Assembly (NCBI GenBank): GCA_029204225.1
Contig: CM055097.1
Location: 2,573,801-2,637,800 of the forward strand
DNA length: 64,000 bases
Source: Diphasiastrum complanatum
Lineage: Eukaryota > Streptophyta > Lycopodiopsida > Lycopodiales > Lycopodiaceae
Reading direction: 5' to 3'
Below, piece after piece: positions 34,048-47,606 of this stretch (positions are counted from its first letter, which is position 1; each line of letters begins with the position of its first letter). The translations under genes and the position numbers were made by a program. Under the pieces are notes generated by a model, which saw only the letters and a program-made list of their open reading frames with translations, was not told where the DNA came from and did not search any database.

Positions 34048-37000
34048 GACACTCTGTGTATTTTTTTTTTGGCAGACTAGAAAATGGGCAACACATATGC
34101 CATGGTTTTTAAAAAACTTGAGATAATTTCCAAGGCCATTGTGCTTTTGAAATTTTCTCGAGTATGTTTAGAAGCCACCTATTTGAGTGCAAATTCACAC
34201 ATATTTTCAGAAGGACCTCCTAAAAATATGAAAATAAAATGTTAGTTCTTATGACGAGTATAATCACTACACAAGTCAACTGATTGCATTTAAAATTAGA
34301 TACTCACACATCCAACAATATCTGCTTCAATCAATTCGGGGTGGCCAATCTTATGAACATTTTTTCGAGCTTAACGCTATTTGTTGATATATTTTACAAG
34401 GCCCAAAGCCAAGCAACTGGGTCTGAAAAGCAATGAACTCATCATCTAAGGACATTTTTTTTTATGCTTACGGATCTTAGCCAAAGACTATTGCAAGCAT
34501 TCTTTTGGACAAAGTGTATCATTATTAATGCATCATCTACTCCAAGACCAATCTCATCATACTCAAAATCGAGAATGTCAGAGAACTCCCCTATTTTTTT
34601 GGACAAAATACATAAAATTTCATCTTTACAATAGTAAAAACAATCGCACAAGTCGAGCATAGTCAGATAAATATTGTCATATTTTATATCAATTTCCTGA
34701 AGAAACTTGAGAGCTTAAATTTTTCATAAAGTTTTGCATATAATCAATCCAATCTATTTTTTCGAATGACTTTTGTCTGCGAGGACAATATCACAAAACT
34801 TCTAAATATCTTGTAATGCTTATAAATAACGTTTGATGAGCTCTAGAAAAAATATAAAAAAATAGAAGACAAAACAACGATATGAAAAACTCTCTATCTT
34901 TAGTGATATTAAAATTGTTGAGAAATGATGATAGTACGATATTCGGATTAGACCTACAAGAAGCTAAACCCATATTGTAGGAAAGGAATTAAAAAAGAAA
35001 CAACAAGATCAAATGTATTTATCACATCCTTGCACAATGATGAAAAGTAGTATAGTAATTCGAGTAGCTGCGCACAAGAACAATATGTATAGGTAAGTAT
35101 GCACATAATGAGATATATTGCAAATATAAGTAGAAGTGTTATGTTCTCCTTGGATGTGTATTTATACACAATCTGATTTTATCTCCATTGTACACATGTC
35201 ACTAGCACATATCAAAGAAATAAATGCACCACAGAATACTAGAATATTCTTGTCATGTTGTAGCTTTAAAGTTGTTAATATTTAATGAAATACAATATTC
35301 GCTTTCACACAATATATTTGATTGAGAATATTTTCATAGAATATTCAATTTTTTAAAAAAATGCATCAGAAGTCAATATTGGATTTGTGTGCGTAAATGA
35401 TTGGGCAGCATCCGTATATCTAATTGTTCACACATATCCAATATGGTAATGCTTTGGGCTACAATAAGCAAGCTTGAGTATGTCTACACTAAAAAGTATA
35501 TAAAAAAAGATTTAGTTCATTTTTCACTTGCACTAGTAAATGAGAGAATACTTTGCTCAATTTATAACATTTTTATTTCTAAATTCAAGTGTTTTTGAAT
35601 GCTTAAGCAAGTGCATGTAGTGTGATTTTAAGAGATTCACATGTCAAAGGTTGTTAGATGCACTAAATCCTTTTTTGCCTCGATATTAGTTAGTCTTTGT
35701 GGTTTTTTTTATCAGTTTAGCAATCTCATTATATGGATAGAAATAAATATATAGCTAGAACTAACCAAACAACAAGGGATCCCCTTGTGAGGATCAGAGT
35801 GACAACTGTAGAGAATGAGAAAGAACGAAGCCTTGCACACTAGGCGCAAGGTAGCTATAATTGTGGAGAGTCCTCAGAGCACATCAAGAATTCCAACCCT
35901 TAGACACAACAATATCTAGAGCTTCATTGCATTGAAGGTCCAAGCTTCGAGACTTGTGTCTATGTATGTGAAAAGTACATTTGCTAACAATACTCGATAG
36001 AATGCCGACATTAGGCAAGAAACATGGGCTTATTCTACTGATGTTGTAGTTATTGTTGCTGATGTTATTGCTCCTGATGCTATTGATGTTGCTACTGCAT
36101 CTAATTATCTTGGTGTTGTTGATGCTCATGCTGTCGTTGAGGGATCCGTTGGACAGACAAGCGAATGGACATGTGAGGCCTCAAACACATGAAACACTTT
36201 TTGTATGTGTGTCCCGTTTATCCCCCCCCCCCCCCCCACTTTCTAACCCCTCCCCCCTTTATTAATCGTCTGATTCTACCACACCCCTCCATGTTGTTAT
36301 CTTCGTCCTTTGAACTTTTTTCCCCCCTACACGACTCTTTGCTCATGCAACCTATTTAATCACCACAAGACTCCTTGACCCGCCTATTATTGTTATTATT
36401 TTGCTAGAAAATAATCAAAAAAATTAACCGTACAAAAAGAATAATAATAAAGTATCTTAAATCAATGCTCAATGATTTTAAATTCTTATTGAGCATATTG
36501 TCCCTCACTTAGAATTTGCTTTGAACAAGAACACAGATCATCCTACACAGTAACACAGACAGAAAGCACTCTCCACACCAAGCTCATGTAGCAACTGTAT
36601 TTCTCAAAACCAAAATACATTGTACATATAGTTCTTCACTATGCCAATCCATGCATGACCCAGGTTGTCATTGATGGGACGCGTGTCTGTTTACGGATTC
36701 TCCTCAGCCTCAGATGCTCTACTATGCAGCCTAGCTTCTGAGCCTAAGAAGAATATAAATACTAACTTCATTTTCCTTTTCAGACATACACAGATCTAAC
36801 GGGTCTGAACCTGCACACAGATTCAGATTTGCATGTCTACGAGCACAAACGATGTAGTATAATCATCCAGCCTGTCAGAGGATGATTGCAGGGTCTCGAC
36901 ACTTTGTTGTTTATGAATAAGTACTTGCCAATGGAACAATTAACTTCGTTACGAGGCAAGCCATGGTGAACAAAGTCAGATTTGCAATGTAGTATAATTG

Positions 37001-38099
37001 CTCAGTTTTCAAGATCCTAAGGCTATAACCAAGTTTAAGGAAGATAATCTACTTGCAAACCAGAAACTACTCTAAATATGATTGAAAAGCATAGTCAAGA
37101 AACAAGAAACCAAACTAAATAGCATTTCAGAGGTCCAAGAATCAAGAAACCAACCAGTCTTTTGATTTTTGGACATCCCAAGAACATCAAGAACTAGAAT
37201 GTTGGAGGATATGCAAGATTTATGTCACATTTCTAGCCTATTTAGTTTACTTGAATGCTGGTTCCTACATTAATCCACAAACAAGAAACAATAAATGACA
37301 TCTAATTCACAACTAAAAAGCAAGAAAACTAATCCATTCTAAATCCACAACCACACACAATATGAATGGAAGGCATGATCATAGGGGCATCACTCAAGAA
37401 AACCATCATGATTAAGGAGCTCATTGGATGCATCTAACTCATGGAGGCTCTTCTCATTTCAGCATGGAGTTGATACAATACACAAAAAGCTCCTCTTCAC
37501 AAAGAGGGAGTCTCTTAAATAAGCAAGAGAGCTTCTTAGGTGGCATCTTAGTGGAATTTCCACATTTCACAAATTACAAGTGGAATGATGCTCTCCACTA
37601 GTGGTCACCATCAAAAGGTGACTCACTCTACTTTTTTCAAGAGGGGTCTACTTGCATTTATTACATTTGCCTAGAAATACTAGTTCCTACATGGTCATTC
37701 CATCTTCTGGGATTCACTGTGAGGCTTACATAGTCCTTGCTTGTCATTACTACTAGTATTCCTCGGCTCTCAGTCTTCGTTAGTCTCGTCTTTTCATAGA
37801 CCTCCTTGGTCTAAGGTGAGAGGTGCTCTTGAATTGCTCTGTCCGAGTATCTTGGGGATTCGTCAGAATCAGCCATCATCATCCCACCCCTAATGTGTTG
37901 CAGGACCCACTACAACTCATATTGGACGATGTCGCGCCGCTTCCGCATTGGCGTCTTTGATCGGCACTTGGAAAAGCGTAGATCCTCGTTCGCTTGCATA
38001 AAAATAAGTGTTTACTGTTGTCAGTCTTTATCAAAAACTATTGTCGCAAATTGTCGCAATTTAACCAGAATGTCTTATTGCTGTAATGGGTTGACATTC
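34048..38099. other. Intergenic DNA with simple repeats, no gene supported
   Basis: AT-rich sequence without conserved coding motifs. It holds an imperfect GTT/GAT trinucleotide-type repeat (about 36030-36130) and a C-rich run (about 36223-36257). A reverse-strand frame at 34660-34442 has no recognisable family. Parts of 37080-37660 look like LTR-derived DNA but could not be paired. Confidence 0.45.
36223..36257. repeat. Poly-C/C-rich tract
   Basis: A run of about 17 C followed by further C-rich sequence, seen directly. Confidence 0.85.
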
Positions 38100-39790
38100 T
38101 CAAAATTTGGAGAGCTCTCAGCAGCTTCACAACTCTGCATACATGAGTGCTTCTCGCATGTCTTCTTTCTTACCACTTGTATCTGCCATTGACGGTTTCA
38201 TCTTTGGTTTCTTGGCAGGTTCTAACTTCCGGGAGGTCTATATCCTCCATTTGCTTAGGGGATGGACTCATCAACAGAAATTTGGTGGTAGGAACAAATT
38301 TGGGTGGATGATTTGGTAATGGTGAGGAAATATGATGAAGGCTTGGTGGCAGGGTGAAGGAACTGATAGTGCTACAGTTGCAGCCTTGGACCCTTGCAAT
38401 GTCGAGCTTTGACCACCACTTGCTGGGTGAGGAGCTCTCTTTATTTGTAGGTTCACGGTTGTCTTCATCTTTCTTTTTTTCTACAGCTCTTTCTTTTGAT
38501 CCATTACTTTTGGATCTCTTTGGGCTTCAGTTGCTCTTGCTTGGACATTGTAGCAGATGACAAAATATCGGTTTCACTTTCTTTCGACAATGACTCATTT
38601 CATATTAGTGTCTTTTGCATTATGAAACTGGTGTATTGTGCGGTAATGTAGAAGTTTGCAAGAAACTTCTTGATTGAGCAGCAGGTTTAACTATTGGTTG
38701 CCATGGTGCTCGTGTTGTTGTCGTGAGGATCCTATCGTGATTCATAACCGACATGACGGGCATGTAGGATCGTAGTTGGTTGTTTCGGACAGTCTTTGAA
38801 ACTGTGTTTTCTAATACAATCGGGACACTCCACATGGTATTTGGTCTTGACTCGACAATCAACCATGAAGTGGCCAGCTTCACCACAGATGAAACATCTG
38901 GTGTGCAATGGCCCTTGTATAGTGGCATAGCCATCTTCTATGGCTAGTGGTTCTAGACTTTCAGGTGGATATTCATGATAAGTCAAGGCATTTCCAGACT
39001 GTGATGGTGGTTCTTCATATTGTTGAACTGTATGTGCTTGGATAGGTCGATATGAAGGACAAGCATCAGCAGGATGCGTAGCCCGACAGTGTGGACACCA
39101 TATTGGTTTTCGTCTAAAAGGTACCTGTGCAGGGTTTTGCTGACCAGGCATATTGCTTTGGATAGACTTCAAGATAGCTTGAAACTCACTGGTGAGTTTC
39201 TCCATCTGTAGCTGGTGTTGCTTATGAAGCAACTCCAACTGGGATTTCCAAAGCTGATCTCGGGTATCCTCGATCGACTTCGACTCATGGACAGGAGCAC
39301 GTGGTGCTCTTCTTTCTTTGGATTTGTCAACATCTGATCCCTCGTCTTCTTCTTTCATGGCATCAGACATAGCTAGCTTTAGGCTCATATATTCATCATT
39401 GGATTCGAGCTTGCATCTAATCCATCTTGGAAGGTTGACTAAGAACCAATGATGAGCATCTGATTGGAGGGCTGTTCTTGTACTTGACTTTTGAGGCGTT
39501 TGAAATGCTCGATATAGTCTTGTACGCATTCATCTTTTGTCATTTTGATGTTACTCAATTTGACAAAAGGGCTCTCGATCAAGTGAAATGGCTTAAAATG
39601 CTTGATAAAGGACTCTTTCAAAATTGACCAGTCTGTGTTCTCTTCATGATCAAGGTTGAAAAGCCAGTCACGTGCTTTAGCGATCATGGTCATTGAAAAT
39701 AGTTGGATCGTAGCATAGGGGGATGTTTCACCATACACATCACATGTATTCTCAAAGATTTGCAAAAATCTTTGAGGGTCCAAACTACCG
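38100..39790 (-). pseudogene. Ty3/gypsy-type gag remnant
   Basis: On the reverse strand, a retrotransposon gag core (FLQIFENTCDVYGE, ARDWLFNLDHEENTDW, FIKHFKPFHLIESPF; 39783-39439) overlaps, in another frame, a downstream part (39529-38732). That part has a coiled Gln/Leu-rich segment and two cysteine motifs: CPHCRATHPADAC and a CCHC knuckle CFICGEAGHFMVDC. A frameshift near 39450 breaks the protein. A charged Lys/Glu tail may extend to about 38100. No protease or polymerase follows. Confidence 0.8.
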
Positions 39791-40031
39791 TCAAACTTTG
39801 GTAGATCTAGCTTGGGTGTACGTCTCTCCTTATGAGCATTGTGGGTAGCAGAAACTCCATTAAGGTTGGTTCTGGCCTATGAAGGTTCAACACCATAAAA
39901 TTGGGGTTGTGCACATGAGGACTCAGTTCTATCAGGTTCTTGTCCCTTGAATGGGTTTGTGGATGGCTCGTGTGTTTGGGCCCGCATTCGGTAGAAGCTA
40001 TGATGTCTGATTTGTTCAGTTGTAGGGGACC

Positions 40032-40388
40032 TTATCTCATATGGATGATCATCTGGATTTGAGGATCTGTATGCTGGTCCATTGGGTACCGTTGTGTCTT
40101 TTTTATGTTGGGTATGAGTTTTTGGTGTTTTTGGAGTTTTTGGATTTTTGGTATTTTTTGGATTTTTTTAGGGTGTTGAAAGAAGTGAAGGAGAGACTCA
40201 ATATGAAAAGGGATTTCTAATGGTATGGGTGTTGGGTCTCGAAGGTGTTGGGAAGATGGTGGTTCAGTCAAAATGGCAATCAGAGGTCTCGTTCGAAAGT
40301 TATGTGTGTTGGTCTGGTAAAAAAATGACCTAATTTCCTCGGTCGAGATCTTATCGAATCCTGTGGTGGAGATCTTATCCAAGACCAT
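40032..40388 (-). pseudogene. N-terminal extension of the gypsy gag reading frame
   Basis: A 118-residue reverse-strand frame begins within the minisatellite (LDKISTTGFDKIS) and continues into Pro/Lys/Gln-rich sequence upstream of the gag core. It is in a place where a gag leader would be expected, but low complexity makes its status doubtful. Confidence 0.4.
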
Positions 40389-41085
40389 CGATCAAGATGC
40401 TAACGGAAGCCGTTGGTCGAGATATGACATGAACGCGTTGGTTGAGATCTGATGCGAGACGTCAATCGAGATCTGATGCGAACGCGTCGGTCGAGATCAA
40501 ATCAAAAACCCGTCGGTTGAGATCTGAACGAAAACTTGTCGGTCGAGATCTGATCGAAAACCCGTCGGTCGAGATCTGATCGAAAATCCATCGGTTGAGA
40601 TTTGAACGAAAACCCATTGGTCGAGATCTGATTGGAAACCTGTCGGTAGAGATCTGATCGGAAATCCATCGGTCGAGATCTGAATGGAAACCCGTCGGTC
40701 AAGATCTAATCAGAAACCCATCAGTCATGATCTGAACAAAAATACGTCAGTCAAGATCTGAACGAAAACCCATCGGTCGAGATTTGACGTGAACGCATCG
40801 GTCGAGATCTGACGCGAACGCGTCGGTCGAGATCTTACGCGAATGCGTCGGTCGAGATCTTAGAGAAAATGGTCGGTTGAGATTTGACGTAGGCCGTCCG
40901 TTAAGATTTGATGCAGGCCGTCGGTTGAGATTTGACGCAGGCTGTCCGTTGAAATTTAATATAGGTCGTCGGTTGAGATTTATCGCAGGCCGTCGGTTGA
41001 GATTTAACGCAGGCCATCGGTTGAGATTTCACACAGGCCGTCGGTTGAGATTTCATGCAGGCCGTCGGTTGAGATTTCAGAGGAG
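40336..41085. repeat. Minisatellite, about 30 units of 24-26 bp
   Basis: The unit core is GTCGGTCGAGATCTGA plus a variable 8-10 bp tail. Three zones are visible: a mixed left part, a middle zone with GATCTGATCGAAAACCC-type tails, and a right zone (from about 40875) with GTCGGTTGAGATTT plus ACGCAGGCC tails and a 24-bp period. Both strands remain open over parts of the array, encoding simple repeats. Confidence 0.93.
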
Positions 41086-41214
41086 CGCCGCTTGCAATGA
41101 ATGTTCATGGTTTCAATGGGTGCATGCAACACATTGGGCATCAGGTTGTAAGCATCACTGGTGTAGATTTTCTTGGTTTGTCTTATAGTGTTTGAATGTA
41201 GAACTTCAGATCCT

Positions 41215-43341
41215 CATAAGGTGTCTTGCCATTCAAGACTTTGGTGATGGATCGATTTTGTAGATAGGCGGCTGTAGCAATAACTTCTGCACAAAATTTC
41301 TTTGAAAGAGAGACATGGGTCGTCATGCTCTTGGCACTTTCGATGAGTGTCTGATTCTTCCGTTCAGCTACACCATTGGACTGAGGTGAGTAGCTCGTTG
41401 TGAATTGTTGATGTATTTTGTTGGCCTTGCAGAAAGCCTTGAACTCGGTGGAGATAAATACTCCTCCTCCATCAGAACGTAGAGTCTTGATTCTCCTCTG
41501 GGTCGAATTTTCTGTCGATGTTTTGAACTTCTTGAAGACCTTGAAGGTATCAGATTTTCCTTTCGAAATTAAGTTGTAGTCCTCCGAGAGAAGTCATCAA
41601 TAAAAGTCAGTAAATAGACAACTCTCCTTGTGGAAATGGTTTATATAGGGCCACAAATGTCCATGTGTACAAGATTTAGCAAATTTCTAGAAGTATAGAT
41701 TGTATCGAAAATGCAAGGACTTCTAGCATGCTTGTTGATTATACAGCTTTCACATGGGATATCAGATTTGCTAATTGTGGGCAAATCTTGTACAAAATTT
41801 TGTTTTGACATTTGTTGAATACAATTGGATTTGAGGTGGCCTAATCTGAAATGCCAAAGCATATCAACTGATTTAGAAGTGGATGTATAAAGAGTTTGAC
41901 AAATAGAAGAATTGTAGTGGCTGATTTTGTAAAGATTGTCACTCCTTCTCCTGAAAGCTAGAGCTTTACGAGATTTATCAAAAATGGTATAATTGTTTGT
42001 GTCAACTTCTACCCTTTGACCCAAATCTGTGATTCTGCTAACTAAGAGCAGACTTTTGGTCAGATTTGGAACATGGTAAACATTGGTCAGCAACTTGACT
42101 TCACCTCTCTGAAATTCGCTCTTGACTGTTCCTTCACCCTCAATAGAATGAGCTGAGTTATCTCCAAGCTGCACAATTTGAGAGTGGGTGTATGATTTAT
42201 ATTCTTTGAACCAGTCCTTGTGGTGAGTCATATGTTGAGTTACTCCCGAGTCTAGGTACCAGAAATCGATATACTGATGTTCTTTGACCTTGGTCATAAA
42301 CGCTGCTTCATCTTCCTCTTGTAGTTTTGTCAAAGAACTGGTTGAGGCAGAATTCAGTTGTTGTTGGAACTGCAACTTCTTCTCATTGTTGAATTTTAAA
42401 GTTTTCTAGTCCTTGATCTCATGTCCAGTTCTCTTGCAGTATCTACATAATAGTTTCTGCTTTGGTTGGAAAGATGAAGTGTTCAAATTCGACCTTGAAC
42501 CATAATTTAACCCAGAGCCAAAATTTGAGCCAAAGTCAAAATTTGATCATGACTGCGTATTGGTCTTTTTTTTGGATCTGAATTTCCAATTTTTGGAATA
42601 TAGAACTTGAGGATCCGACTCTGAGCATGAGGAGGATGTAGATTTTTTTATTTTCGCTTGTGGAAGCAACGAAATTGCTCTTAATAGAGTAATGTGCTCC
42701 TGGGTCAAAATTATCATGATCCAATTTTCATAGGCTTCAAGAAGACTCGATAGTAGAGTCATAATAGCATCAGAATCTTCAATGACTGAGCCAATTGCAA
42801 CCATTTTCTCCATAACTTTTTTTTTAAAGTGTTAATATGACTTGTAACACTTTTTGCTTCAGACATATTCAGGTTGAAGAATTCGTTCTTCAAATGTAAC
42901 TTGGAAGTAACATCCCTGATATCATGCAGGGTTGCTAGGATGTCCCATGCATTCTTGGTTGTTTGAACATTACATATGTGAATTATCTGTGTATCCTTGA
43001 TATTAAGAATAATCATGGCAAATGTCTTGCCGTCTCTCAGTTTCCATTTGGTGGTAATGGTTGCATCACCTTTTGGCTTGACTTTTGTGCCGTCAACAAT
43101 GTCCCACAATTGCTTGGCTAATAGCATGACCTTCATTTTGAACTTCCAGAGATGATAGTTCCCTCCATCGAGTCTCTCGAGTACAGAAGAAGAATCCATT
43201 CTGGCTGAGCGAGATCGTTGGTAGTAATAATGATTTTTGAATGATGTTGGCTGTGCGCTTGCTAGAACAACGTCTTGATAGAAATAAGACTTGATAATCT
43301 GCAATGAAATGCAGATTACTGAACTGCCCATTCTGATACCA
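41215..43341 (-). pseudogene. Ty1/copia gag-protease-integrase remnant (element C)
   Basis: Reading leftwards from 43331: gag (DGGNYHLWKFKMKVML), gag continued in another frame (42813-42547), a zinc knuckle CRYCKRTGHEIKD whose last Cys codon is a stop (about 42410), protease (FWYLDSGVTQHMT), GAG-pre-integrase (LWHFRLGHLKSN), and the start of integrase (LVHMDICGP). A stop follows at about 41641. Frameshifted integrase continues to about 41215 (TLRSDGGG, SPQSNGVAERKN). RT and RNase H are missing. A primer-binding site TGGTATCAGAA (43331-43341) adjoins the LTR. Confidence 0.85.
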
Positions 43342-43970
43342 TGTCAGAAATCAGTACTGGGAATGTGCGAAAGCTGATGAGCGAGTTTGGTGTAGGATCG
43401 GAAACGCCGGAAATACCTGCAGAATGTTGAAATTGAATGATTCAGACAAATGCACAATGAAACGATACAATAGTGGGACTGAAAATTTGCACTCTGATTA
43501 ATATCAAAACAGTGAGTACAATGCTCGAAGTGATAACTTCAGCTTACAATCGTTGAGTGTGATAATACTAGCTACTAGAAATCTCGAATAATCAAAAGTA
43601 ATTTTTTGATGAAGATTCTAGGATTGATATCCTACAAAATATCTACAACTTCCTTTTGTTGCAGTTATTACAACCGTCTCATTACAATTAATGCATGTAC
43701 AAAGTGGGCGGGCTTTTAACACGAATTGGGTCGGATTTTAGACCGACATTATCAAAATTTACAAGCATCAAAAAATTATACAGTGACTCAAAAAATATAC
43801 ACTGACTCAAAAAATATAGAATTTTTCGAGTCGATCCTGTATCAAAAAATTCTAAAAAATTTGACCCTGAATTTTTTGATCCTCTGCTTAGAAATTTGAG
43901 TATGATGTTTCTGGGTTTTTCAAAATGCTCTCTATTGAATGGATTTGAGGCTGAGCATCAAATTCCAACA
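43342..43970 (-). repeat. 5' LTR of copia element C
   Basis: On the reverse strand it begins TGTTGGAATTTG and ends TTTCTGACA, directly before the primer-binding site. Length is 629 bp and the termini are TGT...ACA. No 3' LTR is present because the element is truncated on its left. Confidence 0.8.
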
Positions 43971-44029
43971 ACTTTGACTTTGGCCACTTCGTAGAATTCC
44001 AGGGAATGGTTGCATAAGTTCACCATTTC

Positions 44030-44340
44030 CAACATATTACAAGGGATTAAATAAGTTGACTATTAAGAATAAATATCCATTACCTAGGATGAAAGATTGC
44101 GTAGGTGGGGCTAAATATTTTGCTAAGATTGATCTCATAACATGGTACCACCAAATAAGAATCAACTCCAAATTACTGGATTTCATACCATATTCGGCCA
44201 TTACAAGTCCTTAGTGTTGTCTTTTGAGTTAACGAACGCTCCAATGACATTCTAGCAAATGATGAATGACTTATTTCGTCCATATTTGGAGATATTTGTG
44301 GTAGTGTTTCTAGATAATATTCTTGTCAAAGTACAATACT
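44030..44340 (+). pseudogene. Ty3/gypsy reverse-transcriptase fragment
   Basis: Translation gives [26 protein letters not shown] and YHQIRI, then a frameshifted palm region with VVFLDNILV where YLDD is expected. The catalytic aspartate pair is therefore lost. About 100 residues remain. Confidence 0.8.
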
Positions 44341-44683
44341 TTGGAGCTTACTTGAGTCTATTAATGTCTAATGAGAGGGATTGATTGATTGACCATAAAA
44401 CAAATACAAACCAGACACACAAAATTGAGATCTTGATTGATAATTTTATATGCATCAAGCAAGAGCAATCTAAAATCATTAATCCAAAGTGATGATCACC
44501 CCACACACATAAGTTGATTGAGCTCTCTTGCCCTAGTTTGCTGTTCTAGCCTCATCCTTGAGTCTTGCCATGTAGGTGGCTAGATTGATCAACCTACTCT
44601 GTAAATCTAGGAATTTGGTCCTATAATGTAGGAACCACTACCAAATAAACTTGACCAACTTTTTAGACATGATCCAACCTAAT
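44341..44683. other. No gene seen; probable 3' flank or LTR of element D
   Basis: Non-coding sequence next to the 3' end of the reverse-strand copia fragment. No LTR border could be fixed. Confidence 0.35.
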
Positions 44684-46132
44684 CTAGTGTATATTCCCAT
44701 GTGGCACTATGGCCTCACATGTGTGGGACCCACCAATGTACATATTTTTATGGTTTAACATAGCTAGATTTGTCATTTTAGGCATCTTTTCACACTCCTC
44801 AAATCTAGCTTTGGAAACTATGATACATTTATCAATTACTCTAAGTAAAGATATTAGCTTAACAAATGAATCCTTAGGCAAGGATTTAGTGAACAAATCA
44901 GTTAAGCAACTCGATGAAGACACATGTTGGAGTTTAATATCTTTGGCTTGCACCTTCTCCCTCACAAAATGATGAGCAATTTCGATATGCTTGCTCCTTG
45001 CATGGAATGTAGGATTGGTTGCGAGTGATTGGGCTGATTGGCTATCACAATAGATTGTAGGTACTGACACGAAGTTCCACCAATAGCCTCTTGAGCCATA
45101 AGACCTCCTTGCATGTTGATATCAAGGCCTTATACTCGGATTCGGTTGAAGACAATGGAATAGTATCTTGCTTCTTTGAAAGCCATGATACCACTCCATC
45201 ACACATGAATGCAAAAAATGAACTAGTAGACTTTCGATCCACTTTGTCATTTGCAAAATCCAAGTCACAATAGGATCTTAAGCCAAGATTAGTCCCTTTG
45301 TAGAGTATGCCAAAGTTCCTAGTTGATGAGATATATCTTAGGACTATTTTGGCCACTTTCCAATGTGACACAAGAGGACATTGCATATATTGGCTTAACT
45401 TTCCAACACTATAACTAAGATCGGGTCTAGTTATAGCTAAATAAATCAAGGAGCCTATAAGCCTTCTATAGAGAGTGAGGTCCTCAAAGGATGCTTCATC
45501 ATCACTAATAGATAGTTTTACATTTTGCTCCATTGGAGTCTCAATGCCTTTACAATTCTTCATTCCAAATCTATCTAGGATGGATGTAGCATATTTAGAT
45601 TGACATATGAACTAGAATCCAAGCCTCTTATGACTTCTATTCCTAGAATGAAGTGCAATAGGTCGAGATCAACCATCCTAATTTCTTTAGAAAGAGCAAT
45701 CTTAACATCTCTTATTCCATCTAAATCAATTCCACTTAAAATAATGTCATCAACATACAATGCAAGTAAAATGATCTTTCCATCATGAAATCTTATGTAC
45801 AATGATGGATCATATGAACTCAAAAAAAAATTGATGGAGATAAGGAAAGAGTTTAGCCTAGAGTACCATGCTCTAGGTGCCTGTTTGAGTCTATAGAGAC
45901 TCTTTTCAAAAAAACAAACTTTTTCTTCAAGCTCCTCCTTGATGAAGCCCTCAGGTTGCCTCATGTAGATCTCTTCCTCCAAATAGCCATTGAGGAAGAC
46001 ATTTGTAACATCAAGTTTAAATAGCTTCCAATTAAAAGTAGTAGCAAGACTAGTGATCAATCTTATTGTAACTAGATTAGCCACAAGAGCAAAAGTTTCA
46101 TTGTGATCAATGCACCATCCAAGACATTGCAA
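44684..46132 (-). pseudogene. Ty1/copia RT-RNase H remnant (element D)
   Basis: Reverse strand: RT ([42 protein letters not shown]; 46132-45575), then RNase H in another frame (GSLIYLAITRPDLSYSVG, SLSSTESEYKAL; 45563-45045), then its end (YCDSQSAQSLATNP, HARSKHIE, LTDLFTKSLPKD; from 45070). Three frames and internal stops show decay. Gag, protease and integrase are absent. Confidence 0.88.
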
Positions 46133-47606
46133 CTCTTGTCAGTCTCCATTAGTATGAGAAGAGGCTTGAGGCTCTGTCAAGAGCATCATAAATTGTATCA
46201 ATAGTTAACTTACAAAATTGAAAACAACTATGGGCTTCTCAATGACATTATAGCAGTGTGAAGAGAAAACAAAAAGATTGAGACACAAAATTATAGAGAC
46301 TTGGTGCTTAACCATCCCATCCCCTCTTGGGCAACCTATTCATATCCAACCAATCCCACCCAGCTTGTTTATATTCATTGGCAGCTTGCACTTGTATGGA
46401 TTAAATTTATTATTTATGTGAAATTTGGGCCAATTTTGAAAATGTCAAATTTAAAAACTATTATTTTATTTATAACACATGCGGCCTCATGCGACTTCAA
46501 GAAATTTTTTTATACAACACATGTGCATTATAACAAGGTTAGGGTTTGCTTATACCTTTCTCATTGTTGTTTTCATTTCATTCGTTGGCACCTGTAATGT
46601 AGTGGAGAGTTGTCAACCCTTGCCCACTACATACGAAACGTTGTGCCAACTGGAGGACTTGGGCTTGTTATTTAGAGCCCAATCCCCCATTTAAAGGACG
46701 AAGGGTTATTAGCCCACTATCCTAGTTTAAAAAACATACTTGATTGTTCCAAGCCCCTGGTTTAGCATGTTGTGTGATAAGACAAGATAGACACAAGTTA
46801 AGATGCAATCGTGATTACTCAGAATCATAACAATACAAACAATAGCTGAAAAGCTGCTAAGAAACATACTTTCAATACGAAACTGAAAACATTACTGTCA
46901 TCCACTCACTATCTATGGTTGTTGGACGGGTTTTTGGGTTTGAAGTTTTGGGTGAGAGGTTCTATACAACATGGGAGGGTGTTGATTATATGTGGTTGTT
47001 TGGTGCATCCACTGAGAAATGTTCAAAAAGTAAACAAAATAGTGATATATTTTTTTGTCTCACTTTATGTTTTTTGTTGGAGGCCCCATGACTTGTGATG
47101 ACATTCTCAATCTATCATTCATAGCTATAAAGAGCAAATTGGCAAGCGAAAATTTTGGGCAACCGTAGAGACATGGTGTGTGTGATGTCAAATTATTTTT
47201 GCAATTTTGCCAGGGTTGTGAATGATATCGTAAAGCTGTTTATAGTGGAAGAACCCACCAAATCCATTGTTCAAATTATCAATGTCCAGGTTGGAGTGTA
47301 CATGAATTGCATAGCTTATTGGCTTTAAAATCACTTGGTTATTGTTGCAAGTGGTAGTCACGGTCCCCTTTGATACTTGAGTCAGGTTTCATGTATCTTC
47401 TATATTGCCAACAATGATGATCACTTTCAAGTCATTGCGTATGCCTCGAGCGTTGCATTGTTCTCAACAAAATGACTTTTTTAGTTGCATATGGAGATGG
47501 CATACGATTTACAATGGAAAACTTTTCTTTGAATGGCTTGACATGACAAAAACAATCATAGAGAGGCGGAGCCCACTCAGTCATTAACATGTTGCATGTG
47601 GTTCAA
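46133..47606. other. No gene seen
   Basis: AT-rich DNA without coding motifs between the copia fragment and the 74-bp duplication. Confidence 0.45.

Noticed and set aside
34442-34660. 72-residue reverse-strand frame as a transposase piece
   Set aside because: No motif from a known transposase could be identified.
36030-36130. Leu/Met- or Asn/Ser-rich peptides in the trinucleotide tract
   Set aside because: They arise from the simple repeat and not from a gene.
40336-41085. CRISPR-like array
   Set aside because: Units are contiguous and diverged with no unique spacers, and the context is a plant nuclear genome.
40502-41188. Arg/Asp-repeat proteins on both strands
   Set aside because: They are translations of the minisatellite.
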